Source of the DNA: Nocardia bovistercoris
Lineage (GTDB): Bacteria; Actinomycetota; Actinomycetes; Mycobacteriales; Mycobacteriaceae
DNA length: 64,000 nt
NCBI RefSeq assembly: GCF_015674855.1
Contig: NZ_JADMLG010000012.1
Location: 186,001-250,000, forward strand
Reading direction: 5' to 3'
How positions within the stretch are numbered: the first letter of the stretch is position 1; the number at the start of each line of letters is the position of its first letter. The notes below the pieces were generated by a model. That model was not told the DNA's origin. It did not search any database and saw only the letters and a list, made by a program, of their open reading frames with translations. This document shows positions 8,642-17,260 of the stretch, in pieces. A program made the position numbers and the translations under genes.

Positions 8642-8660
8642 CGTTCCGCCTGACGGAACG
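8642..8660 (+). terminator. Short hairpin after the IclR gene
   Basis: CGTTCCG at 8642-8648 pairs perfectly with CGGAACG at 8654-8660 around a 5-nt loop, 27 bp past the IclR stop. No T-run follows, as is usual in GC-rich actinobacteria, so its role as a terminator is tentative. Confidence 0.4.
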
Positions 8661-8879
8661 CGAGCTACGCCACAAACCCGCGGCCGAGTGACAGTGTTCA
8701 CAGCAGATGCGCTGCGCATCGCTCGTCCGCGACACCACGTCCCCGCGCAGCGACCGGGCGGCTCGACCGCCGGGAGAACACGGGATCGGCACGGTACGGA
8801 TCCGCGGACACCACGGATACCGACGGCGTTGGGCCGCCGGTAGCGGATCAGGAAGGGTCCCTCAGCGGTGAGGGAGGCA

Positions 8880-10442
8880 ATGACGTCACTCTTCACGCGT
8901 GTCCGCCGAGTAGCCACGCTCGGCATCGCCGCAACTCTGTTCCCCACGTTGACCGTGCTCGGCCCCGCAGGTCACGCCGCCGCCGATGTCCAGGTGCTGC
9001 ACGACCTGTCCCGCTCGACCGCGGCCCGCGCCACCTGCGCGCCGGGCTCGAGCCCCGAAACCGGGCTGCAGGGCGACGTGCCCGTCGCCGACCGCGACAA
9101 CGGTCGCAGCACCAAGGGCTACACCTGCAACATCACCCGCGTCGGAAGCTACGGCGGCTACGGCGGCGGCGTGGTCTCCGGGGTGTTCGACACCTGCGCC
9201 TACATCGGCAGCTTCATTCCCGGCAGCTTCCACGGCCCCGCCGTCGGCGTCCAGGTGCTCGACATCGCCGACCCCGCCGACCCCGTCCTCGCGGGCGCGC
9301 TGACCGAACCGGCGATGCTCGCGGGCACGTGGGAATCGCTCAAGGTCCACACCGGCCGCAAACTCCTCGTCGCCGCCGGTGCGCCGTTCCTCACCGGCGC
9401 GGGACTGATGTCGGTCTACGACATCTCCGACTGCCGCAACCCGCGACTGCTCAACACCGGCGCGGGCTCCTCGCTGTCGCTGCCGCTGCCGATCACCGCC
9501 CACGAAGGCGGCTTCTCGCCCGACGGCAACACCTACTGGTCATCGGGCACCGCGCCCGGCCTGGTCAGCGCCGTCGACCTGCGTGATCCCACCCAACCGA
9601 AGGTCGTCTGGCAGGGCATGCCGGGACCTTCCATGCACGGGATGGGTTTCAGCCCCGACGGCAACCGCATGTACCTCACCAACAACCTGGGCGGGGTCAC
9701 CATCATGGACATCTCCGCCGTGCAGCGCCGCGACCCCGATCCCTCGGTGCCGATCCTGTCGGAGACCACGTGGACCGACGGCTGGGCCACCCAGCACGCC
9801 ATCCCCGTGACCTACGGCGGCACACCGTATCTGTTCGCCCCCGACGAAGCGGGCAGCGGCGGCGTCAAACTCGTCGACGTCTCGAACGAAGCCCGTCCGC
9901 GCGTGGTCAACTCCATCAAACTCGAGATCAACCTGCCCGAAAACCTGGACACCGCACTGGCATCCAGTATGGGCGGCTCGATCTTCTCCTACGACCCGCA
10001 CTACTGCTCGGCCGACCGACCCGCCGACCCCACCGCGCTGGCCTGCGGCTGGTTCGGTTCGGGCATCCGCGTCTTCGACGTCCGAGACCCCTTCCACGTC
10101 AAGGAGATCGCCTACTACAACCCGCCCGCGCGCAAGAACGACGCCGACGCGATCGTCAACTCGGCGCACAAGACCATGTCGGTCATCGGTGCGCCGATCC
10201 TCGGCACCGGCGCGATCATGCAGGCCATCGCCGCAGGCGTCTTCGACCCCGCTCAGGCGTTGAGTTCACGCACGGGCCAGGTCGTCTTCGGCGACATGTC
10301 CACCGACTGGTGCACCTCACCGCCGCACTGGCGCGCGGACCAGCTGTGGGTCAGCTGCAACGACAACACCTACAACGTGCTCGCGCTCGACCCGGCCGTC
10401 TACGCCCCGCCGTCGAACCAGCAGACCGCCATCGGCTCATGA
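8880..10442 (+). CDS. Secreted LVIVD-repeat (beta-propeller-like) protein
   Basis: A 520-residue exported protein. Residues 1-37 are a Sec-type signal peptide: a basic start (RVRR), a hydrophobic core and an AGHAAA cleavage region. The mature part has repeats of the LVIVD type, such as VQVLDIADPADPVLAG, MSVYDISDCRNPRLL, VSAVDLRDPTQPKVV, VKLVDVSNEARPRVV and IRVFDVRDPFHVKEI, each giving one propeller-like blade. ATG 8880 is preceded by GGGAGG; an in-frame GTG at 8868 is less likely. The stop overlaps the ATG of the DUF305 gene. No enzyme motif is seen; a role in surface binding or metal handling is inference from the partner. Confidence 0.85.
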   Translation: MTSLFTRVRRVATLGIAATLFPTLTVLGPAGHAAADVQVLHDLSRSTAARATCAPGSSPETGLQGDVPVADRDNGRSTKGYTCNITRVGSYGGYGGGVVSGVFDTCAYIGSFIPGSFHGPAVGVQVLDIADPADPVLAGALTEPAMLAGTWESLKVHTGRKLLVAAGAPFLTGAGLMSVYDISDCRNPRLLNTGAGSSLSLPLPITAHEGGFSPDGNTYWSSGTAPGLVSAVDLRDPTQPKVVWQGMPGPSMHGMGFSPDGNRMYLTNNLGGVTIMDISAVQRRDPDPSVPILSETTWTDGWATQHAIPVTYGGTPYLFAPDEAGSGGVKLVDVSNEARPRVVNSIKLEINLPENLDTALASSMGGSIFSYDPHYCSADRPADPTALACGWFGSGIRVFDVRDPFHVKEIAYYNPPARKNDADAIVNSAHKTMSVIGAPILGTGAIMQAIAAGVFDPAQALSSRTGQVVFGDMSTDWCTSPPHWRADQLWVSCNDNTYNVLALDPAVYAPPSNQQTAIGS

Positions 10443-11095
10443 CCGCGCGCGCCATGGTGACCGCCGCCGGACTCACCGGCCTTGCCGTGCTGCTGCTTGT
10501 CCTCGGCGCGGCCGCGCGGCCGCTGGTCACCGATGACCGAACCCCCGCCGAGCCGGTGCTCAACCCCACCGAGACCGGCTTCGCCCAGGACATGCTCGCC
10601 CACCACAACCAGGCGCTGATCATGATCTCGCGGCTGGACCCCGGCGCCGATTCCGCGGTGCTTGCCATCGCTCGCCAGATCGAGACGGTGCAGCGCGGCG
10701 AGATCGGCCAGCTGACCGGTTGGCTGCGCCTGGCGGGTCGGCCTTCGGTCAACCCGACGCCCATGTCGTGGATGCACCGGCCCGATCCGACCGCGGCCGA
10801 CCATCACCACGACGCGAAGTCCACCGATGTCACGGTCCACGACACCGCCATGCCCGGCATGGCGACCTGGCAAGAACTCGACGCCCTCGCCGCCGCGCGC
10901 GGTCAGGAGGCGAGTGTGTTGTTCCTGCGCCTGATGCAACGCCACCACTACGGCGGCATCGAGATGGCCCGAGCCGCCGACCTGCTCCTCGACGGCGGCG
11001 TCATCGAACAGACCGCACGCGACATGATGAGCAGCCAAGGCCGGGAAGCCGGACTCATGGGGGTACTGCTCGACTCGCTCAGCCAACGCCGCTGA
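10439..11095 (+). CDS. DUF305-domain protein with N-terminal signal anchor
   Basis: A 218-residue protein with one hydrophobic segment at about residues 8-28 and then a DUF305 (ferritin-like helical) domain. The paired histidine motifs typical of DUF305 are visible: FAQDMLAHHNQALIMI and RLMQRHHYGGIEMA, each followed by helices. There is no lipobox cysteine, so it is probably membrane-anchored and faces outside. The ATG overlaps the stop of the LVIVD gene as ATGA, so the two are made together. The histidine/methionine-rich middle (around HRPDPTAADHHHD) could bind a metal, which is inference. Confidence 0.88.
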   Translation: MTARAMVTAAGLTGLAVLLLVLGAAARPLVTDDRTPAEPVLNPTETGFAQDMLAHHNQALIMISRLDPGADSAVLAIARQIETVQRGEIGQLTGWLRLAGRPSVNPTPMSWMHRPDPTAADHHHDAKSTDVTVHDTAMPGMATWQELDALAAARGQEASVLFLRLMQRHHYGGIEMARAADLLLDGGVIEQTARDMMSSQGREAGLMGVLLDSLSQRR

Positions 11096-11159
11096 ACGGG
11101 CCGCGCGCCCGAAATCGACCCGAGGACAACGATGTTCCGCCCAACCCGCGGTCCACACC

Positions 11160-11378
11160 CGACCAGCGGCGGACGTCGCCCTCGACTCCTACCGGTGCCC
11201 GGACAACGGTGACGTGTGGCTGTATTCGATCGCCGGTGGCGGCCACACCTGGCCCGGCGGCCGATCCGGCGTGCTCCCACCGCGGATCGTCGGCGCGACC
11301 ACCACCGCGATCAGCGCCAACTAGATCATGTGGGACTTCTTCCTGGTGCATCCGCATCAAGCGCCCCGCACCCGCTGA
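11160..11378 (+). pseudogene. Remnant of an LpqC/PHB-depolymerase-like esterase (C-terminal end)
   Basis: Reading from 11160, the translation gives the end of a polyhydroxybutyrate-depolymerase/LpqC family esterase: DVWLYSIAGGGHTWPGG, then GATTTAISAN. An in-frame TAG at 11322-11324 follows, and the frame continues as IMWDFFLVHPHQ to a TGA at 11376-11378. GGGHTWPGG carries the catalytic histidine region of the family, and MWDFF is the normal C-terminal helix. The nucleophile half is missing upstream and no start fits. It is therefore a 5'-truncated copy with an internal stop. Confidence 0.75.
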
Positions 11379-11423
11379 CCCGGCGATCCCGCCGAAACAC
11401 CGCCCTCTCCAGGAGGTTCTCCG

Positions 11424-11480
11424 ATGCCACCACCGACCGCCACCGTGATTCGTCGGTCGACTCGTGCCGCGCGGACATGA
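11424..11480 (+). CDS. Possible 18-residue leader peptide ahead of the PucR-type regulator
   Basis: A very good ribosome-binding site (AGGAGG at 11411-11416, 7-nt spacing) precedes ATG 11424. It opens an 18-codon frame ending at TGA 11478-11480, two bases before the in-frame ATG 11482 of the downstream regulator. The peptide is Arg/Thr-rich and unremarkable. It may be a coupled leader, or the original 5' end of the regulator displaced by a one-base frameshift. Confidence 0.35.
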   Translation: MPPPTATVIRRSTRAART

Positions 11481-12711
11481 GATGGCCCGCTCCGAATCTC
11501 CCCGCTGCGCCCGCGCCGTCGGACGCGGCGGTATCGGGTCCGTCGAACACAACTCGCTCGCGCTGCCGTCCTCCGACGGCGAAGAGCGCGCGACTCTCGC
11601 CGCGCTCACCCGATACTGTCTCGAACTCCCCGAGGACGGTCTTCGCGATCGTCGAGCACCGGCCCGACTGGCGCACCTCGACTACATCGCCACCCGGTGC
11701 GCGCGGGCGTCCGTGCCGCTGGACTCGAGCGTGCACGCCGTGCACAGCGCCTTCGGCTCGAAGTGGGACCGAATGCTGAGATCACCGTCGGCGCCGCCGC
11801 CGACGGTCGACGTCGGCGCCGTGTTCGCGCACACGACAGATCTGCTCCGGGCCGTCATCACCGCCGTGACCCTCGCGTACATCCGCGCCGAACGCGACGC
11901 GATCGCGGCCACGCGCCAACGCCCCGAGGCGGTCGCGGTGGCACTGCTCAGCGGCGGCGCGACCGCGGCGGCGGTACGAGAACACGGATATCGCCTCGCT
12001 TCCCGCTACGTGATCCTCGCCGTGCACATCGCCGCCGGTTCCGACGCGAGCGCCACGACCGGAGACGCCGTGACGACGGGCGCCGACCGGGTCCGCCGGA
12101 TCAGGACGGAACTGGCGCGCCGCTGCGACCGTCACCACATGGCACTGCTCAGTGCGATCGGAGGCACGATTCTGTTGCCCGGCAACAGGGTCGGCGATCT
12201 CGACCAGTTGGTCGGCAACCTGACCTCGGCGGCCGACGCGGATCTGACCGTATGCGCGCTCGCCGCCGATACGCGCGATATTCCGGAGGCCGCGGAGGAA
12301 GCGCACCGGTTGTTGGACATGGTCACTCGGATCGGCTATCCCCGCGGCCTCTACCGCTACGAGCACATGCCGATGGAGGTGCAACTCTCCCGGCCGGGGC
12401 CGGGCCGCGACAGCCTCGTCGCGATGCTTTCCCCGCTCCGCGACCACGGCGACCTCATGGATTTCCTGCATGCCCACATGATCACCGGACTGGATCGGCA
12501 TGGCCTTTCCGAACGCTTCGGCATCCATCCGAACACCGTCGACAACCGATTCAAGCGAATCGCGCGCCTCACCGGATTGGATCCGGCCTCCGGTGACGGC
12601 GCGTGGAAACTGCGTTCGGCACTGATCGCGGATACCTATCGGCCACCGGATTCGCCCCGACCCGCCCTTCCACCCGCGGAATCGCTTTCCGCGGGTCGTC
12701 GGGGCGACTGA
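11464..12711 (+). CDS. PucR/CdaR-type transcriptional regulator
   Basis: A 415-residue protein. The C-terminal 70 residues (MDFLHAHMITGLDRHGLSERFGIHPNTVDNRFKRIARLTG) form the PucR-type helix-turn-helix, in which the recognition helix follows the H-P-N-T-V pattern. The N-terminal 150 residues are helical and resemble the sensor domains often joined to this module; the middle (VILAVHIAAG through AALAADTRDI) resembles a degenerate GGDEF-like fold. The true start is uncertain: GTG 11464 gives the longest form, but ATG 11482 lies two bases after the stop of a well-initiated leader ORF. It lies between two hydrolase pseudogenes, so its former targets may be lost. Confidence 0.82.
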   Translation: MPRGHEMARSESPRCARAVGRGGIGSVEHNSLALPSSDGEERATLAALTRYCLELPEDGLRDRRAPARLAHLDYIATRCARASVPLDSSVHAVHSAFGSKWDRMLRSPSAPPPTVDVGAVFAHTTDLLRAVITAVTLAYIRAERDAIAATRQRPEAVAVALLSGGATAAAVREHGYRLASRYVILAVHIAAGSDASATTGDAVTTGADRVRRIRTELARRCDRHHMALLSAIGGTILLPGNRVGDLDQLVGNLTSAADADLTVCALAADTRDIPEAAEEAHRLLDMVTRIGYPRGLYRYEHMPMEVQLSRPGPGRDSLVAMLSPLRDHGDLMDFLHAHMITGLDRHGLSERFGIHPNTVDNRFKRIARLTGLDPASGDGAWKLRSALIADTYRPPDSPRPALPPAESLSAGRRGD

Positions 12712-12769
12712 GAGGCCGTGTCGGGCAAGGATCCGATTGCCGCGGGCTCTCATCGCTCGATGGTGCGCG

Positions 12770-13300
12770 TCATCGTGCCCCGAGTTTGATGTACCAGTAG
12801 GCCATCGTCGCGCCTTCGGAGTGCCCGACGAGGGCGACCTTCGGCGCACCGGTCGCCTGCCGGACCCGGTCGACGAAGGCGTCCAACGTCGCGGCGCTGA
12901 TCCGCATCGAGGTGATGCCGCCGACGAACGCGTCCGGGTTCCCGTCGGGGGAGCCCTAGGTGAGTGCGAAGACGCAGTATCCGTTGTTGGCCGGCAACGG
13001 TCCGTAGGTCTGCCAGTTGTCGTTGCGGTTGGCGAGGAAACCATGGATCAGGATCACCGGTTCCGGATGCTCGGGCGTCGGCCTGCACGACCAGTCGTTC
13101 GTGCCGGGCGGGCTTGCGGCTCCACCCTGCAACGCGCCCTGGATGGCATCGATGAGGAAATGCTGGGGCACGGGATACGGTGTCGCGGGCGGCGGGTCGG
13201 CGTGCACGGTCGCGGCGAGCCCGCCGTGCAGCACCGCGGCGAGGGCCGCGACAGCCGCCACGCCCCAGCGGTGACGGCGTTTCCCGGTGGAATTCTTCAT
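12770..13300 (-). pseudogene. Secreted lipase/alpha-beta hydrolase, frameshifted and truncated
   Basis: The 5' half encodes 114 residues from ATG 13300: a signal peptide (RRHRWGVAAVAALAAVLHGG) and the lipase segment EPVILIHGFLANRNDNWQTYG through YCVFALT, then a stop near 12956-12958. The family sequence resumes in another frame just downstream with GNPDAFVGGITSMRISAATL and VALVGHSEGATMAYWYIKLG, which holds the GHSEG nucleophile motif, and ends at TGA 12770-12772. The part that would carry the catalytic Asp and His is absent. One frameshift plus a 3' truncation therefore inactivates the gene. Confidence 0.82.
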
Positions 13301-13673
13301 GCCCGAACTATGCGAGAGGCCGCGAGCGGGACCACGACGCTTCCGGACATTTCGGATTGTTCACACACCTCGGTATGGCACGACACAGTGCGAGCGTCGC
13401 AGCGCGTGTTCCCGCCACGTCACGATCCGTAGCGGCTGTTCGATCACCGCGGGACTCCTCGGGACACTCGCGCGATCGACTTCTCGAAAATTCCACAGCG
13501 GCAACGGGTTACGCCTCTACTGGGATGCGACCGACCAGTCCGCCCGAGACGAACGGCGCAGGTCGTGCCGACTCGCACAGTCCTCCTCGGTGCAATGGGA
13601 TTTGACAGCCGGGCACGAGGAACGCCTGGTTAGAGTGGCCTGCACATGCTGTTCACGGTGGGAGGTTCGTAGC
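13301..13673. other. 372-bp intergenic region between the lipase pseudogene and the NTPase cassette
   Basis: No convincing gene was found here. A TTGACA hexamer at 13602-13607 is followed by TAGAGT at 13631-13636. Both look like promoter elements, but the 23-bp spacer is too long for a standard sigma-A promoter. GGAGG at 13661-13665 is the ribosome-binding site of the next gene. Confidence 0.4.
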
Positions 13674-14189
13674 GTGGATCCGGTGATGCTGGTCGCGGCG
13701 GCGGTTGCCGCGGGCGCGGCGGCACGGCTGACCGAGCCGCCGAAACGAGAGCTGGACGACGCGTATCGGCGGCTGACGGAAATCATCGTGAGCCGCTACG
13801 GATCGGTGGATCTGACCGTCGTCGAGACGAGGCCGGAATCGGAATCCCGCAGACTGGTTCTCGCCGAAGAACTTCAACGGATCGGCGCCGGTGCGGACGG
13901 GGAACTTCTGACGGCGGCCCGCCATCTGTTGCGGCTGATCGAGGACCGGGAATCGTCGACGGCGGGCATACAGCTCACCCGAATTCAGGCGGGGGAAGTC
14001 GAGATCACCGACGTGGTATCCGACGGGCCCGCCGTGGCCGCCGAAGACCTCTCCCTCACGGGGCGTTTGAGGATCGACGGCGCCAGGGCGGGAGGAGAAC
14101 CGATCCACCCTCCCGTGGCCCGGCGGCAACCGGGCATCCCGCGGTGTCAGGCTCGACTTTCAACGCCGTCGATGTCGGTGGGGATCTGA
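13674..14189 (+). CDS. Small protein of unknown function, first gene of the NTPase/two-component cassette
   Basis: A 171-residue protein that I do not recognise. It starts at GTG 13674, eight bases after GGAGG. Residues 1-17 are a short hydrophobic Ala/Val helix. Residues 20-85 are charged and helical (AYRRLTEIIVSRYGSVDL and LLRLIEDRESS). Residues about 90-135 alternate hydrophobic and polar residues with spaced glycines (IQLTRIQAGEVEITDVVSDG, then LSLTGRLRIDGARAGG), suggesting a short beta-solenoid or strand-stacking motif. The end overlaps the NTPase gene by 46 bp, so the two proteins are probably made together. A partner or adaptor role for the NTPase is inference. Confidence 0.65.
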   Translation: MDPVMLVAAAVAAGAAARLTEPPKRELDDAYRRLTEIIVSRYGSVDLTVVETRPESESRRLVLAEELQRIGAGADGELLTAARHLLRLIEDRESSTAGIQLTRIQAGEVEITDVVSDGPAVAAEDLSLTGRLRIDGARAGGEPIHPPVARRQPGIPRCQARLSTPSMSVGI

Positions 14190-16396
14190 CCGCTATCACC
14201 GCCGTGGTCAATCCGGCCGTCACGCCGCCCCCACCTCCTCTCATCGAACTGATCGAGGTCATCGGCAGCGACGGCGGGCTCCCTGCCGTAGCCGATCTGG
14301 ATTGCTATCAACTGGGGGCTACACCTTCGGAATTCGGTGCGCCGGGCCGATCCGGATCCGATGACCCCTATGTGCGGCGCACGCACAACGATGTCGATGA
14401 GCGTTTGGCAAGCGCACTGCGACGAGAGCGACTGGTGTTACTGGTCGGACAGTCGAAAGCGGGAAAGACGCGCAGCCTCTTCGAGGCCGTGCGGCTCGAG
14501 CTGCCGGATGCGAGAATCCTGGTGCCCAATCCCGATTCGCTGCCGCACTTGGCCAACTGCGACGAATTCGTCGGCAGCGAGGAACCGATCGTGATCTGGC
14601 TGGAAAACCTCGACAGGTTCCTGGTCCGACGGCGACCGCTCACGCTCGGACTGCTCAACCGTCTCACCGCACGTCGGGCCCGGACGGTCGTCGCGGCCAC
14701 GATGCGCAGTGAAGCTCGCGATCGGCTGAGCGCGGGCGGTGAAGATCTCGCATACGAGATCCGCTCGGTCCTGGACCGTGCCGTAGCAATCGAACTTGCT
14801 CCCACCAGCGACGATTCGTTCGAGCACGCGGCTGCCATGATCGCCTATCCGATGCTGAGTCTCGGTCGACACGGACTGGCGGAGATTCTCGCGGGCGCTC
14901 CCGAGCAGCTCCGGCGATATGATGTCGCACGATTCGGAAACCCCGCCCTGCATGCTGTCTTGCAGGTAGCGATCGACTGGGCTCGGATCGGGCATCCCCG
15001 GCCGGTGCCGGAGGATCTGCTGATCGAACTCACCATGCGCACCATCGAGGATCAGCGTCCCGAACTCGATGTCACGGTGGAACAGGTACGTGAGGCGATC
15101 GGCGTCGCACGCCTGCCCACCCGAGATGCCGGAAGCGTCGCTGCGCTGGTGACCCATCGGTTACCGGACCGATCCCGCGCCTACCGCCCCTTCGACTATC
15201 TCGTCGCCGCGGACGACGGCGCTGTCCGGCACCATTCCCACCGGGACATCCCGCCCGACTTCTGGGACGGCGCGACCCGCGACGCCGACTCCAATACCTT
15301 GCTTTCGGTCGGTATCACCGCGCGCAGCCGTGAGAATCGGGACGCGTCGGAAGCATTGGTACGGCGTGCGGCCGAAATGGGCGCGGGTGACGCGATGTCG
15401 CTGCTCGGGCTCTTCTTGCACGAGCGTGGTTCGGAGGCCGAGGCCGGAATCTGGTATCGCCGAGCGGCGGACGCCGGTGACGTCGATGCCATGGGGTGGC
15501 TGGGCAGCGCACTGTATCGGCGTGGCGCCGAGGTCGAGGCCGAGGCATGGTATCGGCGGGCGGCGGAGGCGGGGGATATCAGGGCGATGGCTCTGCTCGG
15601 TATCTCGTTGCAGGAGCACGGCGATGACGCCGAGGCCGAAACATGGTTGCGCCGCGCCGCGGAGGGCGACCATTCGAGCGCGATGCGTTTGCTCGGCAGT
15701 CTGCTGCGGGAACGTGGCGATGATGCCGAAGCCGAGATCTGGCTGCGCCGCGCCGCTCTGGCGGGCAGTACTCGTGCGATGGACCTGCTCGGCATCCTGT
15801 CACAGGAGCGTGGTGAGGACGCCGAGGCCGAAGCGTGGTACCGGCGAGCCGTGGCGGCGGGCAGTACTCGTGCGATGAATCTGCTCGGGATCCTGTCGCA
15901 GGAGCGTGGTGAGGACGCCGAGGCCGAGGCATGGTATCGGCGGGCGGCGGAGGCGGGGGATATCAGGGCGATGGCTCTGCTCGGCATCCTGTTGCAGGAG
16001 CGCGGTGACGAGGCAGGCGCCGAGGCGTTCTACCGAAAAGGTATCGGTATGGGTGATACGAATGCGATGGCCCTGCTCGGAAGTTTCCTACACGACCGCG
16101 GCGACAAGGAGCAAGCCGAGATCTGGTATCGCCGCGGGGTTGAGGCGGGCGATACCGACGCCACGCGTTGGCTGGGGATGGTGTTGCAGAACCGCGGTGC
16201 GGTCGTAGAGGCCGAATCCTTGTACCGGCGGGCCGCCGCGTCCGGCGACACCGATGCGATGGCCTTGCTCGGCACGCTGTTGCGGGATCGGGGCGACGCC
16301 CCGGAAGCCGACGAATGGTTCCGACTGGCCGCGGGCGCCAGGCCCGCCGACTTCGGTGCCACGGAAGAGGAGTCCGACCGAGGACCCGCGCGCTGA
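14144..16396 (+). CDS. P-loop NTPase with about ten C-terminal Sel1/TPR-like repeats
   Basis: A 750-residue protein in three parts. Residues 1-30 form a short strand-rich head (STFNAVDVGGDLTAITAVV) followed by a polyproline linker (VTPPPPP). Residues about 75-330 are an ATPase-like domain with Walker A GQSKAGKT (Gly102-Thr109) and a Walker B-like VIWLENLD (Glu154). From about 400 to 735 come roughly ten 36-residue repeats of the pattern A-M-x-L-L-G-x-x-L-x-x-R-G-D-x-x-E-A-E-x-W-Y-R-R-A-A-x-A-G-D, which are Sel1/TPR-like helical pairs. Some repeats are nearly identical at DNA level. The GTG at 14144 is the only plausible start and has a weak ribosome-binding site. The layout resembles STAND-like signalling ATPases, but the class is unproven. 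Confidence 0.8.
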   Translation: MSGSTFNAVDVGGDLTAITAVVNPAVTPPPPPLIELIEVIGSDGGLPAVADLDCYQLGATPSEFGAPGRSGSDDPYVRRTHNDVDERLASALRRERLVLLVGQSKAGKTRSLFEAVRLELPDARILVPNPDSLPHLANCDEFVGSEEPIVIWLENLDRFLVRRRPLTLGLLNRLTARRARTVVAATMRSEARDRLSAGGEDLAYEIRSVLDRAVAIELAPTSDDSFEHAAAMIAYPMLSLGRHGLAEILAGAPEQLRRYDVARFGNPALHAVLQVAIDWARIGHPRPVPEDLLIELTMRTIEDQRPELDVTVEQVREAIGVARLPTRDAGSVAALVTHRLPDRSRAYRPFDYLVAADDGAVRHHSHRDIPPDFWDGATRDADSNTLLSVGITARSRENRDASEALVRRAAEMGAGDAMSLLGLFLHERGSEAEAGIWYRRAADAGDVDAMGWLGSALYRRGAEVEAEAWYRRAAEAGDIRAMALLGISLQEHGDDAEAETWLRRAAEGDHSSAMRLLGSLLRERGDDAEAEIWLRRAALAGSTRAMDLLGILSQERGEDAEAEAWYRRAVAAGSTRAMNLLGILSQERGEDAEAEAWYRRAAEAGDIRAMALLGILLQERGDEAGAEAFYRKGIGMGDTNAMALLGSFLHDRGDKEQAEIWYRRGVEAGDTDATRWLGMVLQNRGAVVEAESLYRRAAASGDTDAMALLGTLLRDRGDAPEADEWFRLAAGARPADFGATEEESDRGPAR
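15330..16310 (+). repeat. 108-bp in-frame coding repeats in the NTPase gene
   Basis: About ten consecutive 108-bp units encode the 36-residue Sel1/TPR-like repeats. The copies at about 15541-15600 and 15925-15984 are almost identical in DNA (both run through cgggcggcggaggcggggg), and the units near 15790-15820 and 15865-15910 are also near-identical. Such homogeneity implies recent duplication or gene conversion inside the array. Confidence 0.8.
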
Positions 16397-16585
16397 GCGC
16401 CTCCCATCCGACCGCTATACCAAAAATTGGGGTACAAGAATTCTCCTCGCGTTTCCTACGATGATCCGACGGTGTTCGGATCACTCGGTTTGTCCGAAGT
16501 TGTTCATCCGACACCGCTACGGATGCTCGCAAAGAAATCCAACCGGTCGTCATCGAAGTGGCGGCCATGTTTCGAAAGGTCAGCG
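16397..16585. promoter_or_regulatory. Intergenic region with inverted repeats ahead of the response regulator
   Basis: The sequence becomes AT-richer after the NTPase stop. It contains CCAAAAATTGG (16420-16430), with 4-bp inverted arms, and TTCGGA/TCCGAA arms at 16475-16480 and 16493-16498. A promoter and operator for the two-component genes are plausible here. GAAAGG at 16574-16579 is the ribosome-binding site for ATG 16586. Confidence 0.4.
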
Positions 16586-17245
16586 ATGACGACACCCGAA
16601 CCGGCGTCGGCGCCGCGCCGTATAGGGCTGGTGGAGGACCACCTCGATGCCATGCGCAGCGCGCTGTGTGGATTCTTTCGGCCGCACCCGGATCTGGAAC
16701 TCGTCGCGGCGGCGAGCACCGTGCCCGAATTGCTTGCGCAGACCGACCGGCTCGATCTGGTGATTCTCGATCTCCAGGGATTGCCCGATAAATCCACACC
16801 TCGCAAGAATATCAAGGCCCTCAAATCCGCCGGTATCGAAAATATTCTCGTCTACACGTCCCGGGACCGGCGCTACCTCGTGCAAGAGGCAGGCAAGGCG
16901 GGCGTGCTCGGGGTGGTCATGAAGACCGACTCGGAGGCGACCGTGGTCGAAGCCATCCGCCTTGCCGCCGATGGTCAGCCCGCCCCTTCCGTGGACTGGG
17001 CCGCAGCGCTCGACGCGGATCGGGAATTGATTCCGCAGCTCACTCCGCGCGAGCGTGAGGTGCTCGCCATGTACGCGTCCGGAGATACCGCGAAGGATAT
17101 CGCCGCGCAACTCTATCTCGCTCCCGAAACTGTCCGCAAGTACGTCATGAAAATCAAGGACAAATATACCGAGGTCGGACTTGAAATCCACAAGAAGAGT
17201 GAGATGCGCAGAATCGCCCGCCGTGACGGATATATCGATGAATAG
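16586..17245 (+). CDS. LuxR/NarL-type response regulator
   Basis: A 219-residue response regulator. The receiver domain has the acidic pair in VEDH, the phosphoacceptor Asp in VILDLQG, the switch Thr/Ser in VYTS and the conserved Lys in VVMKTD. The C-terminal LuxR helix-turn-helix is LTPREREVLAMYASGDTAKDIAAQLYLAPETVRKYVMKI. ATG 16586 follows GAAAGG; the frame is open further upstream but without homology. The histidine kinase follows 15 bp later, so the two form a two-component pair. The receiver has an unusual LPDKSTPRKN stretch after the Asp where the beta3-alpha3 loop normally reads MP-x-x-x-G. Confidence 0.88.
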   Translation: MTTPEPASAPRRIGLVEDHLDAMRSALCGFFRPHPDLELVAAASTVPELLAQTDRLDLVILDLQGLPDKSTPRKNIKALKSAGIENILVYTSRDRRYLVQEAGKAGVLGVVMKTDSEATVVEAIRLAADGQPAPSVDWAAALDADRELIPQLTPREREVLAMYASGDTAKDIAAQLYLAPETVRKYVMKIKDKYTEVGLEIHKKSEMRRIARRDGYIDE

Positions 17246-17260
17246 CCGCGGGGGCCGGTG

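Noticed and set aside
13602..13636. Sigma-A promoter with TTGACA and TAGAGT
   Set aside because: The 23-bp spacer is too long for a normal promoter; kept only as a note in the intergenic region.
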